Assembly (NCBI GenBank): GCA_963575745.1
Contig: CAUYUJ010000758.1
Coordinates: 169,199 to 233,198, forward strand
Origin: Prorocentrum cordatum
Taxonomy: Eukaryota > Sar > Dinophyceae > Prorocentrales > Prorocentraceae
Length of the DNA: 64,000 nt
Direction: 5' to 3'
Shown: positions 20,770 to 31,561 of the stretch, piece by piece
Layout: the number at the start of each line of letters is the position of its first letter
How positions within the stretch are numbered: position 1 is the stretch's first letter
The notes under the pieces: generated by a model
Told to the model about the DNA's origin: nothing
The model's input: only the letters and a program-made list of their open reading frames with translations
Databases searched by the model: none
Position numbers and translations under genes: made by a program

Positions 20770-21519
20770 TTCTTACCACGGATCCGTGATATAGGTATCC
20801 TTAACGGGGGTTCCCCCATAAGGGTTCCTTATTCGGGGGCACATGATAAGAACTGCTCAACAAGGATTCCAGACACGGGGATCTGCATTGCAGACTCCTG
20901 AATACAGATTTTCTTTTCTGGCGTTTACTCCCGGTTCCTTGATACGGATTCCTTGGTAGGAAAAGTTTCGTAATAAAGGTGCGCTACCAACTATTCTAGA
21001 GCAGCGGCCCCCGACTAAAGACACCTTCCCAAGGTTCCTTGCGAAAGACTCCTTCGAATATTTCTTCCCGAACATTCCTTACGACGGCTTCTTTTCGAAG
21101 GCTACTTCGTGATACTTCATTATTTTGGTGTCCTTCTGAAGGAGCTCTCATTCATGATGCCATATTACAGATCCTGGGTGTCCTCACTAAGGCGGCGCGG
21201 CTAAGAAAGCATTCGCATCAATCGCAACAGCTGTCTTATCAAGTTTCGCCATGAAGAATTCCCTGCTGGACATCTTTCCACATTTTAGCGCCACACTTTC
21301 AAAACCAGTCGCTGCCAAACATCTGCGCTTGTCTATTGTGTTCTGCAGCACGGCGTGGGCGTGCCCTCAAGTTCTCTCAATACCCCTCTAAGCCTCAGTC
21401 CTCGCTCCTGAAGAATCTTTAACGGGTTCGAAGCCCTTCGGCCCAACGTTTTTTGGGGTTTCTGGCGGTTCCCCTGGGCTCCGGGAAGTGGTGTCGCAAG
21501 ACTTTTCTGGGGCCGAGAG
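20770..21519. repeat. Duplicated segment copy B, left part
   Basis: Matches 14917-15685. Its right end (GGGGCC then GAGAG) is cut by the 3' LTR of the copia-like element; the continuation is at 42589. Confidence 0.85.
21515..21519. other. Target-site duplication of copia-like element (left)
   Basis: GAGAG precedes the left LTR and follows the right LTR (42589-42593). The unoccupied relative at about 20030 has a single GAGAG. Five bases is the usual duplication length for Ty1/copia integrases. Confidence 0.7.
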
Positions 21520-21790
21520 AGTTTGCAGGAGGCCGGGAAGCCCGACCAGAAGTTTCGCTTTAGGCGAAGCGCAACTCCAACTCTGTTGTACCGTAGTAGC
21601 GATGCCCAGTCGGAGGAAGCCGTCGCGGGAGCGACGGGCCATCTCAAGCGAAAAATGTTTTCGGTCTCGGTGGCAAGCCGTATGCCTCGCAATGAAGCGC
21701 AGTCATATGTTGGCGGTTGGCCGATTGCGCCCAAGCGGCCACGGACAAACGCTCGCTATCTCTCGCCCTTGTCCCAGCTCACTTTAGAGA
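21520..21790 (-). repeat. 3' LTR of copia-like element
   Basis: Aligns with 42319-42588. Shared blocks: CCCGACCAGAAGTTTCGC, GTCGCGGGAGCGACGGGCCA, GCAGTCATATGTTGGCGG and CTCTCGCCCTTGTCCCAGCT. On the coding strand it begins near CTCTAAAGTGAG and ends CAAACT. The canonical TG...CA ends are not evident. Confidence 0.85.
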
Positions 21791-21849
21791 CGTGGGGGGG
21801 GGGGAGACGAAGCGTGAGTCCGCCGCCCCTATACAATGGACACACTATC

Positions 21850-22650
21850 TATACAAAACGCAACAAATGACGGGTTCATAAGGAAGGTGGACCCGCAAAC
21901 AACTTGCTTTGCGAGCGCATAACTGTGCATGCGATTGCTCCTCAGGCGGCCTCGGACGATGCTGTCTGGCCAGTCCAAAAGGAGTATGACATTTGAAGTC
22001 ATGCTTGAAGGATTGCGTGCCTCCCATGATTCATCGGAGCATATCTCTGTCAATGCTCCCCTTTGTGTGACCGTCCGCGGTCATATCGCGAGTGTCACAC
22101 CACTGGATACTATGCACGATTCCTCGCTCCATCATTTGTCGTATCCAACTGATGTTTCCCCAAAAGAGTACACTCAGTCGGGGTCTTCAAATCTTTGCTA
22201 GACAAAGGTTTGAGGACAGATTCGGCATCTATGGTCAAAGTGACCTTAATGCTTAGGCCACCCATCTCCAGTATACCTTTCAACTGAGTGGGTGTCAGTG
22301 CCCCTGCGTGGAGTTCGTGCAGAATCACGATCGTGGGATAGCAGTCCTCCAAGTTCTGGGCTGCTGCTAGTGCTTCTGCTGAGTAGCTTGAGCGGACCTG
22401 CAAGCGATGAGACTTGCAGTGCGCATGGATCAGATGGACGACAGGCGTACCCGCTGGCGTGTTTCCACGCCGTAGCAGGTTTGCCCCGCGAATGGCATAG
22501 CCGTCGACCTCGTCGTCGGCATCTCCACTCAGACGTCGATAGCCGGAGTCGCTGTGCAGGTCAACTTCGCCCGTTGGAGTCATCGATCGATCGGCGATCT
22601 TTTCAGGGCCGGCCTGCAGCTTCCTGGTAGTCGCGCTCAGTCGTCGCACC
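21850..22650 (-). pseudogene. Copia-like RNase H domain
   Basis: The minus-strand frame contains PTGEVDLHSDSGYRRLSGDA, GYAIRGANLLRRG, the Glu helix VRSSYSAEALAAAQNLED, LSIKVTLTIDAESVLKPLSS (third acidic residue) and LKTPTECTLLGKHQ. After a frameshift near 22110 the end of the protein appears as GGTQSFKHDFKCHTPFGL (about 21970-22030). This is the degenerate RNase H that follows copia RTs. The first Asp (LHSDSG), the Glu and the DAES Asp are visible; the last Asp region is damaged. Confidence 0.8.
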
Positions 22651-23720
22651 TGTCTGTTGGTCGGTTCTTGGACACATTGTAGAGACCACGCGTGCCATCG
22701 ACCACACCTGTGTGATTGATGCGTCTGCCAGCGCGCCTCTGCGGCTGACGAAACTGTCAGCAACCATCTTTGATGCTTTGGCGTCGGCGCATGCGCCCGT
22801 GAGTTCAGGATGTTGGATAGGGCGGAGCTGCTTGATGTATTCATCTTGATCCAGTGTACGATTGCCGCCCCTATCCGTGGTGCATCCCACGGCACAATTG
22901 GTATATATGTGCGTTTGTTGAGTTTCCACTTGCAAAAAGTGTCCTCGACACACTTGACGCGCCTGTCGATGGTGTCCTCAATGCCGGCCCTATTGATATC
23001 ATCGACACGTTTGGCAGTGAGAAGGTTGCTTATTGTCTCGAACTCCTCGTCGTAGGGCGTGGGTCTGAGACCGAGGCCCCCCGTGATCCTTCTGAACTTC
23101 AGTGAGAAGGCTCTGGGTGCATTCTTGGCGCCGGTGCCTGGCTTGAGGCGCTCCATGCAGTGCTTCGACACGCAGTGCTCGAATCCTGGCAGGGACCGGA
23201 ACGCCGATGCCGATCTAGGCGGCGAGGTCAAGCACGCCACGCGTTCCTTTTCACCGATTGCCTCGGCAATTTCCTGGCAGGTAAACCCTTTCAGGGAAGC
23301 CATGTTGATGTCAAGGGGAGCAATGGCCCATTGCTTCCTGCACGCTGCCTTGCGCGCGAGTAATTTCTGATTTGGCCGCCGTGCTGTTCCTGATAATGTT
23401 TCCACATTGAAAGCCTCGAGGCCCCTGAAACCCCGAAGTGCCCGGCGTAGTCTGATGGTGCGCCCCATCTCGCCCTTCTCGTTCCGTGCGAGATTCCACT
23501 TATACGCGTGCCTCGAAATCATGATGTTTGACGCTTTAGATCTATATTGCATATTGAAACACTTGTTGTCAAACCGTGTCTTGAGTTCGGTATATAGGGC
23601 CTTTGATACCTTAACTGGGTTCGCCTGAATGTCGGCCTCCGTGAGGAGGTCGTCCTCCTTGGCGACCGCGGCTCGTCTTGCGGCGGCGGTGATGCATGCT
23701 CGCATGGTGGTCGCGCGGTC
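22650..23720 (-). pseudogene. Copia-like reverse transcriptase
   Basis: Begins EDDLLTEADIQANPVKVSKA and proceeds through YKWNLARNEKGEMGRTIRLR, RRALRGFRGLEAF and motif A LDINMASLKG, the equivalent of copia DVxxAFLxG, to the finger sequence EKERVACLTSPPRSA, KHCMERLKPGTGAKNAPRAF and motif C AKRVDDINRAG (VDD box). Then the frame shifts near 22915 and returns near 22680, with the intervening piece DQDEYIKQLRPIQHPELTG in the other frame. The two shifts compensate. The catalytic Asps are kept. Confidence 0.85.
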
Positions 23721-23849
23721 GAAATCTAATGTCTGCAGTAAAATAGAGTTCTATGCGCTGACAATTTTCGTCCGAGTCCAATCCGAAACTATGGCTTTCG
23801 TCCCTGGGGCATAGGTGGGGCATGATGCGTCTCCTCGATGTCGGGGACG

Positions 23850-24757
23850 CGTGAATGACCCCGCGTAGGCAGGTCCACCCGCTGCTCTTCAGCTACCGTG
23901 ACCAGCACACTGTTGTAAGTGATCATGTGTGTGGGTACAGTGTAAACTGTAATCGAATGGAATTGCCTCTATTTGTTCTCTTTCTTCATGTAATTCTGCG
24001 CACCGCACCTTCATGATATGTGCATGGAGGTCCGCTTCTGAAGCCTCATATCGTTGGGGGCCGTCCATCCTCCTGTGGTGGTTCGGCTTCTGGGGCTTTT
24101 CTGTCGTTATCGTCTCGTGTCGGCATGTCCGCCAGTTTCTCAAACTTCGTCATATCTTGGGCGAAGCCCGCTTGAGGTTCAGTGGACTTTAGGCACTCGA
24201 TGGTCCTCGAATGTGCTGATCCAGTTATATCATGTATATTCAGGCCAGTGCCTTCTGCTTCATAATAGTGGAAGGCTGGATTCACGTCGTTGTCATAATG
24301 TACCAATGTGCAGCTGTCAGCATAAGGCACCGGAGGTAGCTCGCGAATATTCCTGGCTAGCCCAACAGAAACTACATTCTCGATGCGGAAGAAGTTCCTG
24401 AGTAGGTATTGGAGAGCTAAATCTACTTTGGGATATAATCGGCTCGCACTTGTCATCTGAATCGTTCCCTTCTTGGTCGGGACATAGCCAATGTGTCATA
24501 GCAGGTCTCCCCGCAGATAGACTGGCAACAACTGTCAACGCTGTCCGCAACGCAGTGTTGTCAGAACCAATCTCTCGGGCTATCAAAACTTCGATGTGCA
24601 GTGAATGTCGTGCGTCGCCGTATTGGACTTGTACATCGCGGTTCCCCGCCCGAGCAATGATTTGACCCCTGTCGGGATCGTTCCGTACAACCGGGAAATG
24701 GTCTTTCTCGTCTCCCCAGTCGTCCTTCGTAGTTGTGGGGCGATGATATTCGACCAA
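23850..24757 (-). pseudogene. Copia-like integrase C-terminal / linker region
   Basis: Two overlapping minus-strand frames. One has LVEYHR-like start VEYHRPTTTKDDWGDEKDHF followed by VQYGDARHSLHIEV, as expected for the strand-rich C-terminal part of integrase. The other has YLLRNFFRIENVVSVGLARN and LVHYDNDVNPAFHYYEAEGT, a linker before RT. A frameshift near 24400 separates them. Confidence 0.6.
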
Positions 24758-24797
24758 GTCTCCTTCGTCGTAGTAGTGCTGACCGGTAATGGTTGTC

Positions 24798-25811
24798 TTA
24801 GTACGTAATGCGATTGGCCTTGGCTACTGCAGTAGCTTGTGTGATAGCTTCAATGCATGCCCGGCGCATCACCTGTTCTCGAGAATGATCAGATGTCTCT
24901 GTCGGCTGCTCGTGGTCCAGAACAGGCAAGTCAGGAAGCATTGCTGATTGCCGTCCGAACAGAGCGCTGCACGGAGACACCTCATTTGAGAAGGTGAACG
25001 CACTGGCGTCAAACGAAGCTTCGTGCTGCAGTCGCGTGAGTACAAGAGGTATGTCTAACCTGTCGAATTCAGCTTCCATGGCGTGAAGTAAATGGCGTAA
25101 TCTGCCGCTTCTGGCTTCAATTGTCGTCGCGCGTTGTCCACGCGCGCGTGTCGTCATCTCAGTGCCAGTTGCTTTGGGGGCCGCCTTTGCAGTGTCGTTA
25201 TTGAGGGCGCCCTCCACATCGGAGTAGAGTACCTTGGCAGGTCCGAACTGCATCCAGCACTGATGATACGCATCTAAGATGCTGGTCATTGTTTTATCAG
25301 GTATTTCCATTCCAATAGCATACCAGATGCAATGGTCCATGATGTGAAATATCTAATGTTCCTGTTTGTAGAACATCAGGTCGCATCCGACTTCTTCGTT
25401 GGCCTTGCCAGGTAGCGCAAAAGCTGGCATACCCGTGCGCCCTGGCTTATCCCAAGCCCTGCGCCCCCGTCATGTGTCACAGGCGCCTTGGATCAGGTTA
25501 AGCCTGACGGTGTCCAAACCAGCTTTGGTTAAGATGTGGTTCATCTTCGGCTCTTTCGCATGGGGCCATCGCAAGGGTTGTTTCCGCAACTCGCATGTTT
25601 CTGCGCTTGGGCCGAGGCTTCGTAAAGTCTGTAGACCTCGACATGTCTGGGAGTCGTGGGCGTGCAGCAGGGTTCCCCGCAGGTGGTGGTGGTGGTGGAT
25701 ATCCTCCCTGCTGTCGGCCAAGTCTGGCTCTGATCTGTGGCGGTCGTCTGTGATCATCCGAGCTACCAGCTCCGCTTGAGGCAGGTTGCCCCGCAGCAGG
25801 TTCAGCTGCAT
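24798..25811 (-). pseudogene. Copia-like integrase: zinc-binding and catalytic core
   Basis: Inserts the cDNA into the genome. The zinc-binding part (about 25400-25560) has MNHILTKAGLDTVR and CDTCRECRAWDKPG, giving the CxxC pair of an HHCC finger. The core (from about 25370) has IWYAIGMEIPDKTMTSILDA, FGPAKVLYSDVEGALNNDT with the second acidic residue, ATTIEARSGRLRHLLHAMEA with the third (Glu), and EVSPCSALFGRQSAMLPDLP. A frameshift or stop near 25345 separates the two parts; the first Asp region lies in the damaged junction. Confidence 0.8.
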
Positions 25812-26280
25812 GTCTGCCTACTGTAATATCGTGGCTGCTGGCGCCAGCTGTGGGGCCAGCTCTGGAGCCAGGACATGGTGCTCGTAGCCGCGCAAGTGGT
25901 GGTGCGGCCTGTGCATCGGGCGGTGGTGCTGCCAGTCCGGCAGGAGCCGGTGGCTCCTGTCCGTGGCTGTCGGGCAGCTTCCACGGTTTGGCGAACTTGA
26001 ATGTGCCAAGTGTCCGTCGGTGACCAGGTCTGTTCTGGCCGTGATTCTTCTTGCAGCTAGGGCATTCCCAGTGGTCGTGCCACCTGCAGTATTGGGGTCT
26101 CTGTCATGCGAGGGGGACTGCATGTTCACATTATCCGCACATGCGGGACATCCTAATCCGCCAGAGGGCGGCCGTGTGATCGAACCGTCGGGGTGTCGAG
26201 GGGTAGTTGGGCCATCCAAGTCAAATCTTCGTGCGCTGGTGACAAGAACGGAGGGGCGCTAAGGATGACCATGGTCAGGA

Positions 26281-26823
26281 TCACGGTGTACTAGGAATAG
26301 ATCGTGTGCGATCTGGACTGCGTCGACGAAGAAGGGACTGCATCTTCGGAGTGTATTTAGCAGCCAAAGATGATTCTTTATTGCGCACCGAGGCATGTTG
26401 AAGATGGCCAGTGCACCGTTTCCGTTCAAAAGGTGCGTGTAAGAGACGGTGATTCACCATTATCTCAATAGGTTTCCGCATCAATACCCCATGGGGGTCA
26501 CGTGGACCAGTAGTACACTGATCCATATTTTCTTTGCAAGTGCCCTTGCATGTGGCCAATGTTGTCCATGGTGGTATTTGGTCCACCCAAGTGCCCACTG
26601 GTTGTTCTCGTAGATAAAACCGTCGAAGGTCATTTTGACATGATATGTGGAAGGTATCTTGATGGTGTTCATTCCACGTGCCATAGTTGACTTGGGGATT
26701 GAAGTGCGAAGGTAGTCCAGTCTTTCTGTCGCTGGGTTGTGGTATAACAACAATGACGAAGCACGCGTCTAAATCATGCATCCTGGACGTCCTTGTTTCC
26801 AAGGTCAACAAACGAACGCTCAT
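26281..26823 (-). pseudogene. Cys/His domain 2 of copia-like element
   Basis: Not a named family. The frame contains VNYGTWNEHHQDTFHISCQ, then a Cys-rich core: TCKGTCKENMDQC, GPRDPHGVLMRKPIEIMVNH and ERKRCTGHLQHASV. The order C...QC...G...KP...N...L...C.G...H resembles the domain 27320-28353 and similar domains I recall upstream of integrase in dinoflagellate copia elements. A zinc-binding role is plausible. Confidence 0.5.
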
Positions 26824-27145
26824 CTAGGTTATCTCCAGAGGATAAACCTGGGCTGAAAGCTAACTGCAATCTTCCCCCATTTCCTTCGCACACTTCCAAC
26901 GATCTATCTTGTTGTGTCGTCCGTGACGCAGGGTCGGGATTATGGAGACCACATCTGCATGTGTGTCCGCAGGTTACCCCGCAGGTGACGCGATGCAGGT
27001 TTCTTCTTCGTCATCGCTGTCCGTGTCGGAGTCGAATGGAACGTCGGTGTAATCAGCACCGCATCCGAGACCTTTCAGGTTGTTACCGCAGTCCTCTTTG
27101 CCGTCTTCGACTACTTGGGTATCTTGCAAGGCTTGATGCCTGCTT

Positions 27146-27146
27146 T

Positions 27147-27184
<38 letters not shown>
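27146..27184. repeat. (TA)n microsatellite
   Basis: About 19 TA units inside the copia-like element, between its two Cys/His domains. Confidence 0.95.
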
Positions 27185-27189
<5 letters not shown>

Positions 27190-27319
27190 GTGCTTGATCC
27201 AAGCGTCTGTCGGTAATGCTGTCTGTTGTTCCGTGTCGGGTGAACTGAGTGTCGGGAATTCGGGAATAGGGGGGCGGGGGCATGCGGTCGCGCTCAATCG
27301 AGTGGGGGGAAGACGATCG

Positions 27320-28763
27320 TCATCGACGAACGCAACCCGCCTTGGGCGTGGTCGTTGGTCCTCGTCCGATCAGGACCGGTGCCGGAGGCTCCCAGTACAA
27401 TCGAGTGTGAAGATTGGTCACACCATTCGGTAACGGCGCATTGTACTTGTACCCGATAGGTTGATCCTGAACCTTGATATATTCCATAACAATATTGTCG
27501 TCAAGATTCATCGTCACCCTTCTCGCGACATGGTCCCATTCAGGGCCATTCTTAAGAGACTGAACGTAAGTTCGAGCTCCATTATTCACCCTTGCGTGGA
27601 TATTACAGTGCACAGCGCGTGTATGATTCCTCCTTGTTGTATGCAAATCTATTTGGTCAATTAGCCTTGCAGACATGATAGCAAGTGTTGCGCCGTTCTG
27701 CCTGCAAGGCGCCTTGGCCATACCAATCCAGTTCATGTCCAGCGTGCGGGTTCCCCTGCAGTTTGGCATGTGCATCTCCGCAAGATATTTGGGATGCGCG
27801 TGTAGGTGGTCGCCGCCTGCAGGTAGGATCCGCTAGGCATTTTACTTGAGCGGTCAAACTTCATGCCGAAGTGGCAACGTCGCATGCGCATGACCTGCAA
27901 GCCTAAATCTTCAACCGTATCTCGTATGGGACCGTGCTTCCAGAAGTAACCTGGAGGTCCCACAGTCCCACAAGTACTATCGACATACGTGAAGCCCCAA
28001 TCTTTAGCCATCATAGTTTGGATACGTTGATAATGTAGACCCACCCGCTTTCCAAGCAACCGAACATACCAGCCAGCGGGCGCTGCCGCCCGCAGTAGTT
28101 GGTAATCCCCCGAGAGTAATCCACCCAAAAACAGTGTGCCGGTAGAGGTCATGACCTCTGCATGCGTGATACGGTCACACATGTATCCGCGAACTCGGAG
28201 TTCAGCGCAAGCTGTTCGCGTGTTCTCGATAACGAGCGCACGAGAGTGATAATGGTGCGATGCGCGTTGATTTGCTGCGGTGGCCACGCAGCCGGGTCCA
28301 CCACTGTCTCTGGTGGCCTCGCAGCCGGGCGCGCCATTGCTCCTGGCGCGCACAGCCGGCGCCTGGGAAAAGTGGGCAGGTTTCCCCGCGCCTGACGACA
28401 GAACCTCAGTGTGCGACCTGTCTGGGCAAGCGTGAGTGGCCGTGGCATGCGCCTGCCCCCGTCGCTCATTTCAAGCGATGGGGGCGTCCGAATGCCCGTG
28501 ACCTGCGCAGCTGAAACACTGCTCGAGGTGAAGATATCAAACTTCTCAGCAGTGCCTTCTGCTCCTACAGGTGTCCCTGCATTCACTCCAGCAGGTGTCC
28601 CTGCCGCAGAGTCGGGCGGCATCCACTTGCTGCCCTCCTTGTACATGGCCTGATATACCTTCGCCTGCAAATTGCGCAGGGCGAAGTCCTGATCGGCTGG
28701 TGTAGGAACATTCCCATAGGTCGTGTTCCTGCGATGCCAAGTCTTAAGGGCGTTGTTCACCAA
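27320..28763 (-). pseudogene. Cys/His domain 1 and flanks of copia-like element
   Basis: Three minus-strand frames in sequence: a hydrophilic N-terminal part (NALKTWHRRNTTYGNVPTPA, QAKVYQAMYKEGSKWMPPD), then GWYVRLLGKRVGLHYQRIQT, DWGFTYVDSTCGTVGPPGY, VMRMRRCHFGMKFDRSSKMP and TRIPNILRRCTCQ, then HARVNNGARTYVQSLKNGPE and MNLDDNIVMEYIKVQDQPIG. Breaks occur near 28350 and 27770. The core CHFG...SYLQ...C.C matches the plan of the second domain (26281-26823). Function unknown; it follows the protease and precedes integrase. Confidence 0.5.
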
Positions 28764-28984
28764 ATACTGGATCGTGTAAGCAATGTCTCCTCATTGATGG
28801 GGCAGCGAACGGCCTTGGTGTCCTGGGACATCATGTGCGCGTGGGCATCGTTGGTGGCGGGCGTCCTCGCGCTGCTCGACGCAGGATGCCCTGCTGTTGG
28901 CTCTGCATCAGCTGCCACCTTGACGAGTAAAGGTGCGTCTTCGCAGTGAGGATTGGCTGTTATAGTGATGCCATTGAGCCTTTA

Positions 28985-29408
28985 TCATCCGTTGCGGCCC
29001 TGCACTCGCCGATCTTGATCGCCAGGTGTCCTTCCTGAAGGAAGGGGGAGCTGATGCATCTCAGAACCTGGAATGATCATCTTCTCGTGTCCCTGCTCCA
29101 GGATCAAGATAGTCCTCATGTTGGACAAACTCCTTAGACCCAAGATGGCAGGACTATTCTCGCCGGAACCCTCAGCCACGTTGGCCGACTATGTGATCAG
29201 CCTGGCCAAAGCGGGCTTCCCCGCAGGATCCCCTTTCTCCTTGCGCGCGATTTTGCAATGCAGTGACTCGTCACAGATGGCGGCGCCATGCCCCGCACAA
29301 GACACGTACAACCTCTTCGTCATGTTCAGCTTCTTGATTTCGTGTCCGTGGGGGCGTGACACGCGCTCGAAAGTCTGTGCTGTCTTCGGGCCAATGATAT
29401 TGATGTTG
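28985..29408 (-). pseudogene. Copia-like aspartic protease, C-terminal part
   Basis: Reads SNINIIGPKTAQTFERVSRP, KKLNMTKRLYVSCAGHGAAI, SLHCKIARKEKGDPAGKPAL, a stop at about 29188, then ENSPAILGLRSLSNMRTILI and LEQGHEKMIIPGSEMH. The AILGLRSL strand is the second hydrophobic-Gly motif of retropepsins. The N-terminal part with the active-site strand is at 34955-35292; LINE-C lies between. The hairpin 29211-29224 encodes AGKPA here. Confidence 0.75.
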
Positions 29409-29418
29409 CTGCCGAATT
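29409..29418. other. Target-site duplication of LINE-C (3' side)
   Basis: CTGCCGAATT, identical to 34945-34954. Removing LINE-C and one copy restores a continuous protease frame across LLEFGSNINIIG. Confidence 0.9.
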
Positions 29419-29481
29419 GGTGTTTGGTGTTTGGTCAGGCTACACAGGGCGCGTGCGCCCAAGCCTAAGGGCTAGAGCCAG

Positions 29482-30723
29482 TTAAATCCGCCTCCTCCGC
29501 TTTGCAGAGGAAATTTCTTTAACAATGTGCTCCACACCTGTGCACAGGCGCTCGGCAGCATATAATTCTGCCTCCGTCACAGTGGCTCCTACATCAAACA
29601 TGTAGGCTTCTGAGCTCACGAGTGTCCACGGGCCATTCTCTGGAGCAACTTCAATCCAGTGACCTCCTGCGGCGCCCTCACTGCTCACTCCACCATCCCA
29701 GCATCCTCTGATGTATTTGATGTTTGTCCTATTCTGTTTAATGTAGTCGTGCTTGTAAGTTCTATAGCAGTTTCCTTCTCTCGCATGGTGTGTAAGCTCA
29801 TCAGCATAGGCATTGGCCTCCCTATAGATATGTTTCCAGAAATCCCTTCCGTACGTCGGGCATCGTATGTTGTGTTGTTCACTCACGTCATACATGATAT
29901 TTTGTATCCTGGCGATCCGTTTGGCATACCCACTGTTGTCACAAGCCCAGACTCCCCTCAGCCATTGCACGACCGTCCTACTGTCACCGCACATTTCAAC
30001 AGCAATCCCTTCCATCCCAGGATCCCATATCGTAGTTTGTTGATTTATAACTGCAAGACGTCGGGCCAACTCGTCATCTGTCGGTGTCTTCGCAAACCCT
30101 CCCACCCTCCTCTCCTTACTCCTCCTCACAAACATATCCTGCACCTTGGGTATCTGTGATATGTGTTCCACAAACTCCTCCCAATCCGTCGGTGCAACGC
30201 ACGTGTCGTGCCATAGAAGAGACCTCCGTTTTTCAAAGGGTGCATGCCAGCTGCTCGCCACGATTCGTGGTCTGCCTCTGAGCCGTCTCGTTCCCTCCCT
30301 CGACATCGTCCGACTTACTGCCGCCAGCATTTCATCCCTCTGTACCGTCCACTCCCCCGATGCGCGCAGCATGGAGCGCAGCGTCTGTTGCCGCGATTTG
30401 CTATACACAGTGGACGGCATGTGGCACTTATATTGGGATACCTCCACGGCAAATTCAAAGTTATACCTCACAACTTTCTCCACCAGCGTTTTGAACCCCC
30501 CCTCTTTGAACATCTCCCTGGGTCTATTGGTACTGCGATCCCTAAACTCCTCCCGCGTTTCCGTCTCTTTTCTGTGTAATCCTCGCATTGTGTTTAGACA
30601 TCTGCCATCAAAGCTCCTCAATATGTCAAGCACATGTTCATTGCAGCTCCACCCCGCACATCCATGGCATATAATATGTTGAACTCTGCTCTGGTACCGT
30701 CTGAATTTTTCCCTCATGCTCAC
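29482..30723 (-). CDS. LINE-C C-terminal region with circularly permuted RNase H
   Basis: 413 residues in one frame, entered by frameshift. Residues 1-200 are the Arg-rich post-RT region (RLRGRPRIVASSWHAPF, TDWEEFVEHISQIP). Residues about 240-410 are RNase H-like but in altered order: first GDSRTVVQWLRGVW (third acidic motif, D247) and HIYREANAYADELTHHAREG (last motif, D308), then a linker, then RGCWDGGVSSEGAAGGHW (first motif, D343) and TVTEAELYAAERL (second motif, E386). All four acidic positions are present. The other two RNase H domains of LINEs in this window, in LINE-A and LINE-D, keep the normal order. Confidence 0.75.
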   Translation of the reverse strand: MSMREKFRRYQSRVQHIICHGCAGWSCNEHVLDILRSFDGRCLNTMRGLHRKETETREEFRDRSTNRPREMFKEGGFKTLVEKVVRYNFEFAVEVSQYKCHMPSTVYSKSRQQTLRSMLRASGEWTVQRDEMLAAVSRTMSREGTRRLRGRPRIVASSWHAPFEKRRSLLWHDTCVAPTDWEEFVEHISQIPKVQDMFVRRSKERRVGGFAKTPTDDELARRLAVINQQTTIWDPGMEGIAVEMCGDSRTVVQWLRGVWACDNSGYAKRIARIQNIMYDVSEQHNIRCPTYGRDFWKHIYREANAYADELTHHAREGNCYRTYKHDYIKQNRTNIKYIRGCWDGGVSSEGAAGGHWIEVAPENGPWTLVSSEAYMFDVGATVTEAELYAAERLCTGVEHIVKEISSAKRRRRI

Positions 30724-31561
30724 CGCGCGTGGTCGATAGAATTTTCATATCAGCATAGAAACTCCGCCTGCCTGCATCAATACGGTGTCGTACTGCATGG
30801 AAATCCCTCGGATTCGTCACAAATTTAACCCCCAGTATGTCACACTCGCTTTTTCTCGGCAGAGTCACCGCCTCACGTAATTGATAGGGTAGGCTGGGGT
30901 CTCCAGCCCGCGCACAAATATCATCTCCCAGTTCACATACTAATGATTGTGGCCCCTGGTTCTGTCTCAACCCAACAACCAGATACTCCAGACTCTCAAT
31001 TTTCCAGTCCATACCAGCCCGTCTGAGGGCCACGGTCAACATACTCACCATATTCCTCAGCTGATTCGCCGAGGCTGCCACCAGCACCACGTTGTCAGCC
31101 CATATGTAATGGTTGACCAGCGCCTGTTGTGTCCCCTCACCTTCCAATCGTACTCCATACTGACATGCTTCCCACGATTCAGCAATAGAAGCCCAAATTG
31201 CCTCCAACACAATATTGAAGAGTACTGGACCTTCTTTCCCTCCAGTTCGCACCGACTTGTTATACAGGATCTCTTCGCTACACACATCCTGGAAATCAAA
31301 AACTGTTGTGTTTCCAATCATAGGCTCCACAATTGCAATAATCAAATCTGTTGGATATCTCAGATGTTCCATCGCGCGGGTCACCATCGAGACAGTGACA
31401 TGATCAAACGCTTTCTTTATATCCATTATCCCCATATGTACCGACTCGCCTTTTCCCCAGAGAGTGGCATGTCGTGTCATATGCAATAAAGGGGCCGTCG
31501 TGTGATGAACTTTGTGACTCTTCTGGAATCCATATGTCGCCAGTTTTTTATATGTCCATGT
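30638..31561 (-). pseudogene. LINE-C reverse transcriptase palm
   Basis: Reads ATYGFQKSHKVHHTTAPLLH, motif A VHMGIMDIKKAFDHV, motif B RTGGKEGPVLFNIVLEAIW, motif C HYIWADNVVLVAASA, and the thumb CDILGVKFVTNPRDFHAVRH. Motif C has WADN where FADD or YADD is usual, so the second catalytic Asp is Asn. The frame is joined to the endonuclease-bearing frame by a shift in an A-run near 31555, and to the C-terminal frame by a shift near 30720. Confidence 0.85.

Noticed and set aside
20770-21340. Duplicated segment as a protein-coding gene pair
   Set aside because: Short frames in the two copies are not conserved in phase, and stops and indels are spread evenly.
21791-21804. G-run beside the 3' LTR as a polypurine tract
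   Set aside because: The purines are on the plus strand, but the element is transcribed from the minus strand, so the tract has the wrong strand for plus-strand priming.
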